Origin: Stictocephala bisonia
Taxonomy: Eukaryota; Arthropoda; Insecta; Hemiptera; Membracidae
DNA: 64,000 bases
Assembly: GCA_035578905.1 (NCBI GenBank)
Contig: JAQJVL010000733.1
Coordinates: forward strand, 26,001-90,000
Direction of reading: 5' to 3'
Shown: positions 38,389-50,442 of the stretch, piece by piece
Numbering within the stretch: position 1 is the stretch's first letter
How the letters are laid out: each line of letters starts with the position of its first letter
Position numbers and translations under genes: made by a program
Notes under the pieces: model-generated
What the model was told of the DNA's origin: nothing
Seen by the model: only the letters and a program-made list of their open reading frames with translations
The model's database searches: none

Positions 38389-38944
38389 ATGATGTGCTGT
38401 CTACTTAATGTTTACCATAATTTTAAATGTTTTAACAATATCAATTACAATTTATTTAACTTCATTTCTCACTAAGACAGTCGGATCGTACGGAGTTATA
38501 ATTACTACACTATAATTATATAATGACGAGTATGAGAGTTAAATCACTATTATATATTTGGTTATGATGAAGATATTGAGAGCTTATTCCCATTTACTCC
38601 CTCGTTCTGTCATGATATGCGTGAAGACTTGTTACTAACTGTAATGATAAAAGCAACAATCTCAGCACACCTTAGGGCCCTAGTTAATTGTATTATATAA
38701 CCTAGGCTATACGATATGTCCTATATGATTGAGTAACAAATTGTATTAATTACCTCAAATTTAACATTTTTACATTAAAACACTCGCCGCCCACTGATAG
38801 TAGTGATAATACGAGAAATGCTTTACCCAAAGTAAAATTTGAATAAGAAGAATTAAAAAAAAACGTCAAAACTGTTTTAAATTAATCAAATTAATTATTA
38901 TAAGGTTTATGAATTATAACTGTAAACCAACCGTCGTGTATTAA
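38389..38944. other. AT-rich stretch, nothing identified
   Basis: No gene or repeat recognised. Confidence 0.45.
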
Positions 38945-39283
38945 GTGTGCTGTAAACAAACGTCAGTTTTCTTTTCTGATTTGTGTGTGAACAAAAAATT
39001 TATATCAAAATGTGAATTCAAACATACCAAAGAGTTATATTCCAACATACCAAAAGTCTTATATTCCTGTCATCGTTACGAAGACATTGTCTTCTTAAAT
39101 AATAATAATAATAATCCTGTGAAAATCAACTTTTTGCTGGTTTGGGCATGCTGGACGGCTTTTATGGCCCTGGGTGACGTGTGGTCAGCACGACGGGTCC
39201 CGTTCGCAGTCATTCAAGCTTTTATTGACCAGAATTTGCTGCGAGTCGTAGCTTTCCTATTAATTGCCTCACGATGCTGGGTA

Positions 39284-41096
39284 AATATCTTTAAGAAGTG
39301 TGTAAGAATGGCTAAGTTAAAATATAATAGTTCATTTATCTCTAATTCATGCAACAGAGTTAAAGTGGTATGGAGTGTTGTAAGGAGGGAGACTGGTAAA
39401 AAGAAGACTTGTCAGGGCGTTCATATAGTAATTTATAACAAGGAAGAAATTAAGGATAAAAAGTTGATTGCATCTTTATTGAACCCACATTTTATTTCAG
39501 TTTGTAACACTTTGCAGGTTAAAGCTAATTTTCACAAAGTTATAAAATGTATCCCACATAATTTGAAGTCTCAGGAAAACTTAGTAGCTTTTGATCTCAC
39601 AAATTATACAGAAATTCTTAGCATTTTAAAGCCATTGAAACCAAAGAAGTCAGCGGGTTGGGATGACATACCCCAATTCCTTTTAAAATCATTTGCTGAA
39701 ACACTCCCCAGGCCACTTGAATTTTTGGTTAACCGGTTGCTTCAAGAGGGGGTCTTCCCCGAACTTTTAAAAATATCCATTATAAAACCAATTCCTGAAA
39801 ACCAAAATAACTTATCAATAGACAACCTTCGTCCAGTCTCTCTCTTATCTTCATTTTCAAATGTCTTTGAAAGAATCATTTTTAATATATTATATGAATA
39901 TTTTGATAGAAATAAAATGTTTCACTCTCATCAATTTGGATTTTTAAAGGGTAAAAACAATTGTAACGCAATTTTTGGGTTTTTGACTACAGTGTCTAGT
40001 GCCGTGGATGGGTCGCAGCACACTGTTAGTGCTTTTGTGACCTGTCCAAGGCATTCGACTGTGTGGACCACAATGTCCTGATTAGGAAACTGTGGTCTTA
40101 TGGCATAAGAGGAGTGGCACTTGATTTGATTGCTTCTTACTTGCACAATCGTCGACAAAAAGTTGTGGTTGATTCAGAAGCAGAGATTGAATTTCAAGTC
40201 ATGACTTCTCAGGACTGCCTCAGGGCTCAATATTGGGCCCTATTCTCTTCCTCAATTATGCAAATGATCTCCCTGAGGTCACTTCTAGTAGGGAGATGGT
40301 TCTCTACAATGACGACACCTCTTTCATTGTTTCACATAAAAACAGAAATATCCTTTCAAAACAACTATCAGAACAATTAATTCTATTAAATAACTGGTTC
40401 AATGCAAATGGCCTTCATTTAAATCCGAACAAGTCATGTTTTATAAACTTCCAAATCAACCAGATTAACTGTACTTTAAATACATTTAATACATCCTTTC
40501 TGTCATTAAATATCAACACTGTCACATCCACGAGATTTCTTGGATTGGAAGTGGATTCTAGCTTAATTTGGCGTCAGCATATTAATCAATTGCTCCAAAA
40601 GCTTAGGAAAGCTTTTAACGCTATTATAATCTCCACTATTGTAGATCTAAACACCCTAAAACAAGTTTCTTTTGCATATGTACATTCCCTGATTACATAT
40701 AGACTGTTATTTTGGGGAAGTTCTTCTGAATCATCTAAGGTTTTTCTAAAACAAAAGAAAATAATTAGACTTATGACAGGTTCTCTTCACAATGACTCTT
40801 GCAGGAAACATTTCCAAAATTTAGAGATTCTTCCTCTACCATCAGCTTACTTGTTCCAGTCTTTACTTTTTGTAAAGTCAAATTATGAGTAATTTTCTAA
40901 CATGAATTACACACACTGCTACAATACTAGAAACATTTCCATTTTGCAGTATCCTATTCATCGAACAACTTTCCTCGAAAAGTCCCCTTTTTACTCCTGT
41001 GTAGGACTATACAATCATCTACCAGTTGAGTTAAAAGGCGTGGATGATTATAAGATGTTTAAGAAGAGACTCTTTAAATATCTAATCTCAAACTGA
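39284..41096 (+). pseudogene. Reverse transcriptase of non-LTR element, broken
   Basis: The first part (frame ending at 40081) has the pre-RT linker, with a WSVVRRETGKKK string, and then the RT start KKSAGWDDIPQFLLKS, the LRPVSLLSSFSNVFE motif and the FHSHQFGF motif. A frameshift near 40035 moves the S-K-A-F-D-C-V-D-H motif to the frame seen at 40063-40200. A second shift near 40205 leads to the L-P-Q-G-S-I-L-G-P motif and the frame 40233-40892. The catalytic box at 40315-40326 reads YNDD instead of the usual F/YADD. A TAA at 40890-40892 separates the last conserved block (YNTRN, 40902-41096) in the same frame. Two shifts, one stop and an altered catalytic box make it inactive. Confidence 0.85.
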
Positions 41097-41280
41097 TTTA
41101 ACAGTGTCTCAGATTACTTGGAGTCCACGTCGAGACGTGTGGTTTACCAGTAACGAACACTGCTTATTTGGTGTATATATTTTTAGCTGCTCATCTTTGT
41201 TTGTTATATATTAATTGTTGTTTTGTATTGTTTTATATCACTGTTGTAACTTGACAAGTCATAATATAAACTTTATTGTA

Positions 41281-41316
41281 ACATAATACGCTCAGCTATA
41301 TTTTAGCGTATTATGT
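41281..41316 (+). other. 3' UTR hairpin of the non-LTR element
   Basis: acataatacgct (41281-41292) and agcgtattatgt (41305-41316) form a perfect 12-base stem with a 12-base loop, about 25 bases before the element end. Possibly the structure recognised by the reverse transcriptase. Confidence 0.6.
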
Positions 41317-41345
41317 CTTTGACTATTATACATAAATAAATTACT

Positions 41346-41864
41346 TATGCCCTCTAAAACATATGATACTAAACGTTAGATATTGTCATTAATTAAATGG
41401 GTTTGCAGCCTAAATCTTACTACTGTACAGTTAAAACAAAAACTATTAACATATGCCCCATATATAATTAATTAGTCAATATATATAATTTAAAATATCA
41501 ACTTATATTGAGGAAAATCAACAAAATTACGATTTGAAATCAAAAATGTTCAGTAACTAATAATTCAAACATCCATTTGTAAACACTCCACTACTTTAAA
41601 ATATGCATTCTATTTTGAAAGTTTTTTTTTTTTTTTTCAATTGGAGAAGATAATATAAACTCCACCTAATTTAATATAAAAGTATACTTTGGAAATTGGT
41701 AATTTATTATTATATAATTATATGTTAAAGCGCCCCTTATACATAAATTTTAGATTAAAAACTTTAAAATGTGAGGTATCAGGGACCTAAAAACTGACTT
41801 TTTTGAAAATATACATTTTTAAAAACTATTGTTGTTTCAAAACTCAATGGTAATAATTTAAGTA
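41346..41864. other. AT-rich stretch, nothing identified
   Basis: No gene or repeat except a T-run near 41622-41637. Confidence 0.45.
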
Positions 41865-42937
41865 AGTTACGTCTATACTGTGTTTAGATTATATTTCCTA
41901 CGTTTAGTACAACAAGCATATTCGCCGTTCACAATCAAAACTGTGTTAAGATTATATTTCCCTCGTTTAAGCAACAAGCATATTGGGCGTTCACAGTCTA
42001 AGCTATGTTAAGATTATATTTCCTTCGTTTAAGCAACAAGCACATTCAGCGTTCACAATCTAAACTGTGTTAAGATTATATTTCCTTCGTTTAAGCAACA
42101 AGCACATTCAGCGTTCACAATCTAAACTGTGTTAAGATTATATTTCCTTCGTTTAAGCAACAAGCACATTCAGCGTTCACAATCAAAATTGTGTTAAGAT
42201 TATATTTCCTTCGTTTAAGCAACAATCATATTGGCCGTTCACAATCTAAACTGTGTTAAGATTATATTTCCTTCGTTTAAGCAACAAGCACATTCAGCGT
42301 TCACAATCTAAACTGTGTTAAGATTATATTTCCTTCGTTTAAGCAACAAGCACATTCGGCGTTCACAATCAAAACTGTGTTAAGATTATATTTCCTTCGT
42401 TTAAGCAACAATCATATTGGCCGTTCACAGTCTAAGCTGTGTTAAGATTATATTTCCTTCGTTTAAGCAACAATCATATTGGCCGTTCACAGTCTAAGCT
42501 GTGTTAAGATTATATTTCCTTCGTTTAATCAACAAGCATATTGGGCGTTCACAATCTAAACTGTGTTAAGATTATATTTCCTTCGTTTAAGCAACAAGCA
42601 CATTTGGCGTTCACAATCAAAACTGTGTTAAGATTATATTTCCTTCGTTTAAGCAACAAGCACATTCAGCGTTCACAATCTAAACTGTGTTAAGGTTATA
42701 TTTCCTTCTTTTAAGCAACAAGCACATTCGGCGTTCACAATCTAAACTGTGTTAAGATTATATTTCCTTCGTTTAAGCAACAAGCACATTTGGCGTTCAC
42801 AATCAAAACTGTGTTAAGGTTATATTTCCTTCTTTTAAGCAACAAGCACATTCGGCGTTCACAATCTAAACTGTGTTAAGATTATATTTCCTTCGTTTAA
42901 GCAACAAGCATATTGGGCGTTCACAATCTAAACTGAA
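41865..42937. repeat. 62-bp tandem array (about 17 units)
   Basis: Unit gttcacaatctaaactgtgt, taagattatatttccttcgt, ttaagcaacaagcacattca, gc. Variants include aagcatattggg, aatcatattggcc and aagcacatttgg. The first unit (41865-41925) is the most diverged. Long runs of identical neighbours suggest recent expansion. Confidence 0.97.
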
Positions 42938-43129
42938 TCATCCTACACCTAATTTCTTTGCATACCTTTTTTCTCACACAGAATATTTTTGCTATAAAAC
43001 CTAATCAAAAACATGACTTCATATTATAAACCCTTACTTAAGTCCTATCTCTTGGTATTTTGATTTGCGTTAGAAACTACGACAGAGTATTTTCTTATAT
43101 AAAAAGCATGTTTTTATAAACTATGAGTG

Positions 43130-43440
43130 TTATTTGTTTATTTTATTAGAAGAAACACGTAACTGCACTCTATGATGGCATACCAATGACATATAAGTGT
43201 ATAAATGCCAGTTGATTTTCGTACTCCTAAATTGGATTTCAAAGTTATTGAGGCTAAATTGCGTAATTAAACAAAGAAGCATTGAAATTGGAATGTGGAA
43301 AGGTAAATGGCGTGAAGAGATATAAATTGCATTGTATCGGAATAGAATGAATTCTCCTGAGAGTCCTTCGGCGTTGAAGTGTTTTTCTAAAATATCTTGT
43401 ATCCAAATTTGATGCAAAGGTTTTCTTTTGTTTTCCTTGT
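43130..43440. repeat. Duplicated segment, copy 1
   Basis: Aligns with 44135-44405 in the same orientation. Shared blocks are ttttattagaa.aaac, ctatgat, taa.ttgga.tttcaaa.ttattgag and aatgtggaaa.ggtaaatg. A 95-codon minus-strand frame lies over this copy (43130-43417) but not over the other, so coding is doubtful. Confidence 0.55.
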
Positions 43441-44134
43441 CGGTCAGAAATTTATCCGAAAATGTAAAATACTAGAAGTACCTTAGCAACTTTTAGTTCC
43501 GTAAGTTTTATACAGTAACTATTTAAGATTAAGTTTCATATATTGATTATTTGATAATGATTAAAATTGCATCTAAAGGTTTAAATTACCATAGTATAAA
43601 CAATAATGTACGTCAAATTTATTTTTATACTTTCAAATCAGACACAAGCCTTGAACTGTACATCTTGATAAAATGTTAAAGTTTATTTATTATGTTTTGT
43701 TTTACTTTTAATCAATAACAAACACTTTAGCATAGGGTTTAATGTTCAAAGCGTATTCATTTAGTAATTTACTTACTTATGTGAGTATTTAGTAATATAT
43801 TTCGTTCAGAAAATACATCTAAATTTTCAAAAAAATGTAATTTCCTTTGTTAATTAAGGAACACATTTTACAGTATGTATCTTATAAGTCGGCAGAAACA
43901 TTCATTCGTCCATAACAGTATGTTAAAATTTATATTCCTTCTTAAGAAAAGATTAGCGAACACAATCAAACGAATTATCAACCAATTGCTGTGCATAATT
44001 TCCTTATACAAAAATTATTTTATAAAACCAACAAAAACTATTATTCTATATAAAAACATTACTTAAGTTCAATCCTTTATGAGCGTAGAAACAAAATCAT
44101 TTTAATAAAACATATTTTTCCAAAACAATGATTA
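43441..44134. other. AT-rich stretch, nothing identified
   Basis: Spacer between the duplicated segments. No gene recognised. Confidence 0.4.
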
Positions 44135-44405
44135 TTTAAATTTTATTAGAAAAAAACAGTAATCAATCTATGATCTACCAAACATAACTAATGTACTAAG
44201 CATTGAATTTTCTAATCCCTAATTTGGAATTTCAAAATTATTGAGTGTAAATGTTGTACATTAAAAAAATAAATAATGTGGAAACAGGTAAATGTCGTTG
44301 TAGAGATTAAATGGACATTTACTCAATAAAAAATTTCCAAATGTTATCACATTTGAGTGAACATTTTAATAAAAATACCCTATGTATCAAATTGAAGCAA
44401 ATTTC
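44135..44405. repeat. Duplicated segment, copy 2
   Basis: Diverged partner of 43130-43440, about 1 kb downstream, with several indels. Confidence 0.55.
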
Positions 44406-44716
44406 TTTGATTTCTATTCAATATAATTAGTTCATTATTGCCTTTACAATCTTTTTTATTTATAATACATATATACTGTAACCTTGACTGTAAGCATTAT
44501 TTTACTCATAATATCTACCAAAGTAGTTTACCGAAGTAGAAAATGAAACAAAAATATATAATTTAAGCAGTGTGAATTATAACCATGATGTTAATACTTT
44601 ATATCAAGTCTGTTATGTTATCGCACACAAATGATATGTCATATGTTTCTGACAGCCGTACGAAGGAATTCATTATTTAATTTACAATACAAGGATGGCC
44701 TACGTATCTCTCTGTT

Positions 44717-45065
44717 AGGTCTTTCTAAATCCATAGTTAACCCCTACATTAACACAGATAGGCAATATAGGTGGAGTATCTAATTTGCATCTTACAGACT
44801 GCAGGCGCTAACTGTAGAAATTTTAATGTTTCTGAATACATAATTAGCGTCTCTACAATTTTATATGTATTGAAACCTAGATTTGTAGCAATAGTTTACA
44901 CTTTAACTTCACCTCATTAGTACCTAGTAGGTCTTGCTGAAGCCATAGTTAGCCCCTTCCTTAATCAGGTAGACAATATAGGTGCAGTATCAGAATTGCG
45001 ACTTCCAGACGTCAGGCGCTCGCTGCAGTGATTATAATGTTTCTGAATACATCATGGCACCATCT
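44717..45065. repeat. Tandemly duplicated 130-base block
   Basis: The blocks 44717-44850 and 44927-45065 share taggtctt.ct.aa.ccatag, gacaatataggtg.agtatc, caggcgct and aatgtttctgaatacat. They are GC-richer than the surroundings. The second copy runs into a 72-codon frame (44982-45200) with no recognised domain. Confidence 0.55.
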
Positions 45066-45200
45066 TTCACGTATGTGTACGTTGGGTACGAGGGTGGGCC
45101 ACCTACGTCCGTATTATGGGTACAGACCTTACGGTATTTCACACACATAAGGCCTAAACATTCAAGGAATGTGATACTGACTCCTGCAAAAGTACAATGA

Positions 45201-45638
45201 GTAGAATGTTAGAGCCACTGTCTTCCAGCTTTTATAACGCTTTGAGAAGCCCACTTTGATAATTTCACTATTATGCTTATTTATCTTGGGAACAATGTGG
45301 ATCCCGAACCACGGGAGCTACATAGGATTAAAGTGTTTGGCATCTCTTCGGGAATGGAAACCAAGTCGGCTGCTTGGCAAGCTAGCCCCTAGGGTATGGC
45401 TACTGTTAGAAATAAAACAATATAATGCATGCTGTTTTGTCATTTTTTATGTGTTAAATATTTTTATAAGTGAGAACCTTCATTACAATTATAAAACCTA
45501 ATTCGTTCATATTACAATTTTAATCACAAATATTATGTGGATAAAAAATATCCCTGCATAAAGTAAACAAAATGTTATATATTTTTGAAACTATTAGCTT
45601 TCCTTTTTTCGTAATAATGAAGTATTGCATATAAAATT
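45201..45638. other. Unassigned stretch
   Basis: A GC-richer part at 45295-45410 (ggatcccgaaccacgggagc) sits inside an 81-codon frame. Not recognised. Confidence 0.35.
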
Positions 45639-46155
45639 GTCGGTACTTGTGACGTAGTGCTGTAACCCAGCTACTTGTGTTAAAATATAGTGAATATTGC
45701 AGGCGATATGTTATACGGTCGGTAAATGTGACGTAGTGCTGTACCCCGCTACTTGTGTTAAAGTATAGTGAATACTGTAGTCGATAGGTTCTCCGCTCGA
45801 TCCTCTTAATACCTACTTGGCGTCCGCTCAGTAGTTACAATATGCAATGGGGTTTGAAAGTACTAGAGAAGCCTATGGATTCGATGTTGGGTGGTAATCA
45901 GGGTCCGGATATTTATAAAGAACACAACTGTGAATCAGGCTTGTCACTTAGCTGAAAATCAGACTGATACTGCGTGGTTCAGATTCCACGTAAAGGTGCG
46001 TCTCTTAGCTTACCTGGGTATTGCGCTGTTAATAAATGGGTCTTTCTATGAAACAGTGGAACATACTTAGTAACAATGACTACACTCGCTTATCTACTCT
46101 CATTATACTCATTTAACCCCGACATTCACCCATAACTTTAATGGGTGTCTTAATA
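45639..46155 (+). repeat. SINE-like dispersed repeat, copy 3, with duplicated head
   Basis: Diverged copy of 4183-4656. The first about 79 bases are present twice (45639-45717 and 45718-45800; each starts gtcggta..tgtgacgtagtg). The block tgcgtggttcagattccacg corresponds to the B-box-like region. The 3' boundary is approximate. Confidence 0.6.
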
Positions 46156-47373
46156 AAGAATGAATTTATTTGTATATATTCATAGATATCTTAATCAATT
46201 TCTATTTAATTTAACGGTGGATTGATTGTAAGTAACTAATCAATACGGCAAGCTACATACTTGATGTCACTAATTACCTGGGGTTACGCTTGTCGTTCAT
46301 TAGTACAGTGGTTTGTCATTACAAGGTCGATACACCCTAATTATGCTTATGTAACACAATAATTAGTCTGGTTCAATGAACAGTGAACAAAGGAAGCTAA
46401 AGTGTGGCTGTATGTGGATATTTTATAGAAACTTTAGCTTCTTGATGAAATCCTTTTTTATTTTAGTTAATCAGGATGTAACTATAGTCAAATAGCCTAG
46501 TTCCAGTACTAGTATAGTTATTTTACCAGCCCTTTTGTTTACACTAATCTTGTATCTTGCCAATGATCTCGTCTACTCTTTCTCCTTAAAAAATAAAATA
46601 TTGTCCTAGTTAAATGTTGATTTAGAATTCATTTTTTAAATTTCAAATGTGAGATGGATGAACAAATAAATTATTTTTTACGATTTTATTTTAGAATAGT
46701 TTTTAGTTTTGTATTAATACTAAAATGTTTAATATTATACACTCACATTATTCAATCAATATTTTGGTAAAATAATAATAAAGTATAGTATATTATTTAT
46801 AATATTAATTCACATTACTATTTTTTTCACTAAGTCCCTCTTGCTTTGCACCTCACAATGGCTTGCATAAATACACGTTGAACTAAGGTAAGGAGTCTTC
46901 TGCTGTTTAATTACATACTACTTAGTAAATTCTGAAATTAATTCCAAATCTATCGGTGACAAAACAAGTTTTGAAGGGAATCAAACGGATGCCACCTGTG
47001 AACTAATTATGTTACAGTTTCACTTTTTCCGTTTATTAATGAAAATGAAAAAATGAAACTTTTAAATCAAATTTCAGTTAATATTATTTAAAATTTAATT
47101 ATGTTGATAATGAAACAACTCTGAGCTGTTTTACGCATAGATAAATAAGTAATTGGAAATATTTTACAAATTTAAATAATAATTACTTACATTTAAAAAT
47201 TGTGTTTTGATATTATAGAGATATTTATGTAAGCAGGGTTTTTTTAAACCAAAGTCAACTTAATATTATAATTAATTAAGTCGATAAAGACCTCTATTGA
47301 CAACTTAGAAATGCGATTATATTTGCAAAATTATGTTAATATTGTTCGTTTTACTCAGCTGTCTTAATTTTAT
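46156..47373. other. AT-rich stretch, nothing identified
   Basis: No gene, RNA or repeat recognised. Confidence 0.5.
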
Positions 47374-49362
47374 GCTACATAACCTAAACTCACTACTAAG
47401 CCAATACTAGCTGTCATTATCATACATTTATAGATAACTCCTATATAACCTAAACTCCCTTCTTAGCCAATACTAGCTGTCATTATCATACATTTATAGA
47501 TAACTCCTATATAACCTAAACTCCCTTCTTATCTAATTATAGCTGCCATTATCATACATTTATAGCCCACTCCAACATAACCTAAACTCCCTTCTTAGCC
47601 AATACTAGCTGTCATTATCATACATTTATAGACAACTCCTACATAACCTAAACTCCCTTCTTAGCCAATACTAGCTGCCATTATCATACATTTATAGCCC
47701 ACTCCTACATAACCTAAACTCCCTTCTTAGCCAATTATAGCTGCCATTATCATACATTTATAGCCCACTCCTACATAACATAGACTCCCTTCTTAGCCAA
47801 TTATAGCTGCCATTATCATATATTTATAGCCCAAACCTACATAACCTAGACTCCCTACTTAGACAATTATAGCTGCCATTTTATACATTTATAGCCCACA
47901 CCTACATAACCTAATCTCCCTTCTTAGCCAATTATAGCTGCCATTATTATCATACATTTGTAGCCCACTCCTACATAACATTGACTTCCTTCTTAGCCAA
48001 TTATAGCTGCCATTATCATATATTTATAGCCCACTCCTACATAACCTAGACTCCCTTCTTAGCCAATTATAGCTGCCATTATCATATATTTATAGCCCAA
48101 ACCTACATAACATAGACTCCCTTCTTAGCCAATTATAGCTGCCATTATCATATATTTATAGCCCACTCCTACATAACATAGACTCCCTTCTTAGCCAATT
48201 ATAGCTGCCATTATCATATATTTATAGCCCAAACCTACATAACCTAGACTCCCTACTTAGACAATTATAGCTGCCATTTTATACATTTATAGCCCACACC
48301 TACATAACCTAAACTCCCTTCTTAGCCAATTATAGCTGCCATTATTATCATACATTTGTAGCCCACTCCTACATAACATAGACTCCCTTCTTAGCCAATT
48401 ATAGCTGCCATTATCATATATTTATAGCCCACTCCTACATAACCTAGACTCCCTTCTTAGCCAATTATAGCTGCCATTATCATATATTTATAGCCCAAAC
48501 CTACATAACCTAGACTCCCTACTTAGACAATTATAGCTGCCATTTTATACATTTATAGCCCACACCTACATAACCTAAACTCCCTTCTTAGCCAATTATA
48601 GCTGCCATTATTATCATACATTTGTAGCCCACTCCTACATAACAGACTTCCTACTTAGACAATTATAGCTGCCATTATATAAATTTATAGCCCACACCTA
48701 CATAACCTAAACTCCCTTCTTAGCCAATTTTAGCTGCCATTATATACATTTATAGCCCACTCCTACATAACTTAGACTCCTTTCTTAGCCCATTATAGCT
48801 GCCATTATCATACATTTATAGGCCACTCCTACATAACCTAGACTCCCTTCTTAGCTAATTATAGCTGCCATTATCATACATTTATAGGCCACTCCTACAT
48901 AACCTAGACTCCCTTCTTAGCCAATACTAGCTGCCATTAACATACATTTATAGCCAACTCCTACACAACCTAGAATCCCTTCTTAGCCAATACTAGCTGC
49001 CATTAACATACATTTATAGCCAACTCATACATAACCTAAACTCCCTTCTTAGCCAATTATAGCTGCCATTATCATACATTTATAGCCAATCCTTCATAAC
49101 CTAGACTCCCTTCTTAGCCAATTATAGCTGCCATTATCATACATTTATAGGCCACTCCTACATAACCTAGACTCCCTTCTTAGCCAATAACAGCTGCCAT
49201 TAACATATTTTTATAGCCTACTCCGACATAGCTTAGACTCCCTTCTTAGCCAATAATAGCTGACGTTAACATATTTTTATAGCCTACTCCTACATAACTT
49301 AGACTCCCTTCTTAGCCAATAATAGCTGTCATTAAAATATCTGTATAGTCTACTTTTCAGTT
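47374..49362. repeat. About 65-bp tandem array with higher-order organisation (about 30 units)
   Basis: Basic unit: agccaattatagctgccatt, atcatacatttatagcccac, tcctacataacctagactcc, cttctt. A marker variant with ccctacttagacaattat recurs at 47853, 48251, 48517 and (tcctacttag) 48648. A ttattatcatacatttgtag variant follows it at 47944, 48344 and 48607. The spacings are near whole multiples of the unit, showing block-wise duplication of multi-unit segments. Confidence 0.97.
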
Positions 49363-50188
49363 ACTCAGAGATATTTCATAAGTCCTATTGCCATTAACTA
49401 ATCAAATGGACAGTGAGTATTTACGTTTAAATATGAAAAATATTTGTATTTATTAATGAAAGATGTGTGTGTGCAGTTTTCAATGTTGCTTTGCCATTGT
49501 CAAAAGCAATTGTAAGCATTTGATGTATATCTACTGAACCTGTACATCGAGTGTTGTGAATTTGAAGGTGTAAATACTATTTTAAATTGTCATGTGATGT
49601 ATTTTATAAGGGACAATTTTACTTTAAAATAGTCATTAATTATTATTCCACTAGCAACGCATACGATGTATCAAAGAATTCTTTATTTTTAATTATATTT
49701 AACTTTGATTAGGCTACAAATAATTAACTCTTGAAGTGCTACAATGCAACTGATTACAAGTTGTAACAAAGCTTGAAACTATTTTCCAATAATGGTTAAT
49801 GGTTTCAAACTGTTCAACCAAACATTAAAATGACTTGTTAATTGCGTTGTCAAAGGATTGTAATTGCAGTTAGAACGTTATTTGTTGTTCATGAGTGTTA
49901 ATTTTTTGGAGATTTCCAATGCTTCCATTGTTTGAAAAATAAACCATTGTTTCGACATTGAACGTATATTGCTTGTTCCGAGCTACCATTTATTGATTTT
50001 TCAAAATATAAAAGCTGAACTGTATGTTTGTAAAAAGATTCAAAGGTCACATTAGTACAATTAATATAAAGTGATCTCATGTTACAAAGCTAAAACCAAT
50101 CCATCAAGTGCCTGCCTAACTGATTGAAATAAATTATTTATTCATTCATTATAAACAACATATAAACAGCATTTTCTCTGAATATCAA
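49363..50188. other. AT-rich stretch, nothing identified
   Basis: No gene recognised. A 60-codon minus frame (49898-50080) has no known domain. Confidence 0.45.
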
Positions 50189-50442
50189 CTGCCACGTTCT
50201 AGAGTCACGTGGCAGCGTTACAACAATATAAACTGCCACGACCTAGAGTCACGTGGCAGCGTTACAACAATATATCAACTGCCACGACCTAGAGTCACGT
50301 GGCAGCGTTACAACAATATCCACTGCCACGACCTAGAGTCACGTAGCAGCGTTACAACAATATCCACTGCCACGACCTAGAGTCACGTAGCAGCGTTACA
50401 ATATCCACTGCCACGACCTAGAGTCACGTGGCAGCGTTACAA
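50189..50442. repeat. 44-bp array of hairpin-forming units (6 copies)
   Basis: Copies start at 50189, 50233, 50279, 50323, 50367 and 50408. Each contains ctgccacg, about 11 bases (acctagagtca in most copies), then cgtggcag, that is, an 8-base inverted repeat whose right arm overlaps a CACGTG palindrome. The fourth and fifth copies read cacgtagcag, which breaks the stem and the palindrome. The spacer is cgttacaacaatat. Confidence 0.95.

Larger units (their letters stand above)
39270..41345 (+). mobile_element. Non-LTR retrotransposon, 5'-truncated (jockey/CR1-like)
   Basis: Contains the linker upstream of RT, the RT domain, the C-terminal region, a 3' UTR with a 12-base perfect stem and an end near cataaataaattac (41330-41344). 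No endonuclease domain is present, as expected for 5' truncation during target-primed reverse transcription. Clade placement is from general motif memory. The left edge is uncertain because about 150 bases of unrelated GC-richer sequence (39130-39280) precede the recognisable part in the same frame. Confidence 0.8.

Noticed and set aside
41865..42937. CRISPR-like look of the 62-bp, 44-bp and 65-bp arrays
   Set aside because: Units are directly adjacent without unique spacers of constant length, no cas genes are present, and the DNA is eukaryotic.
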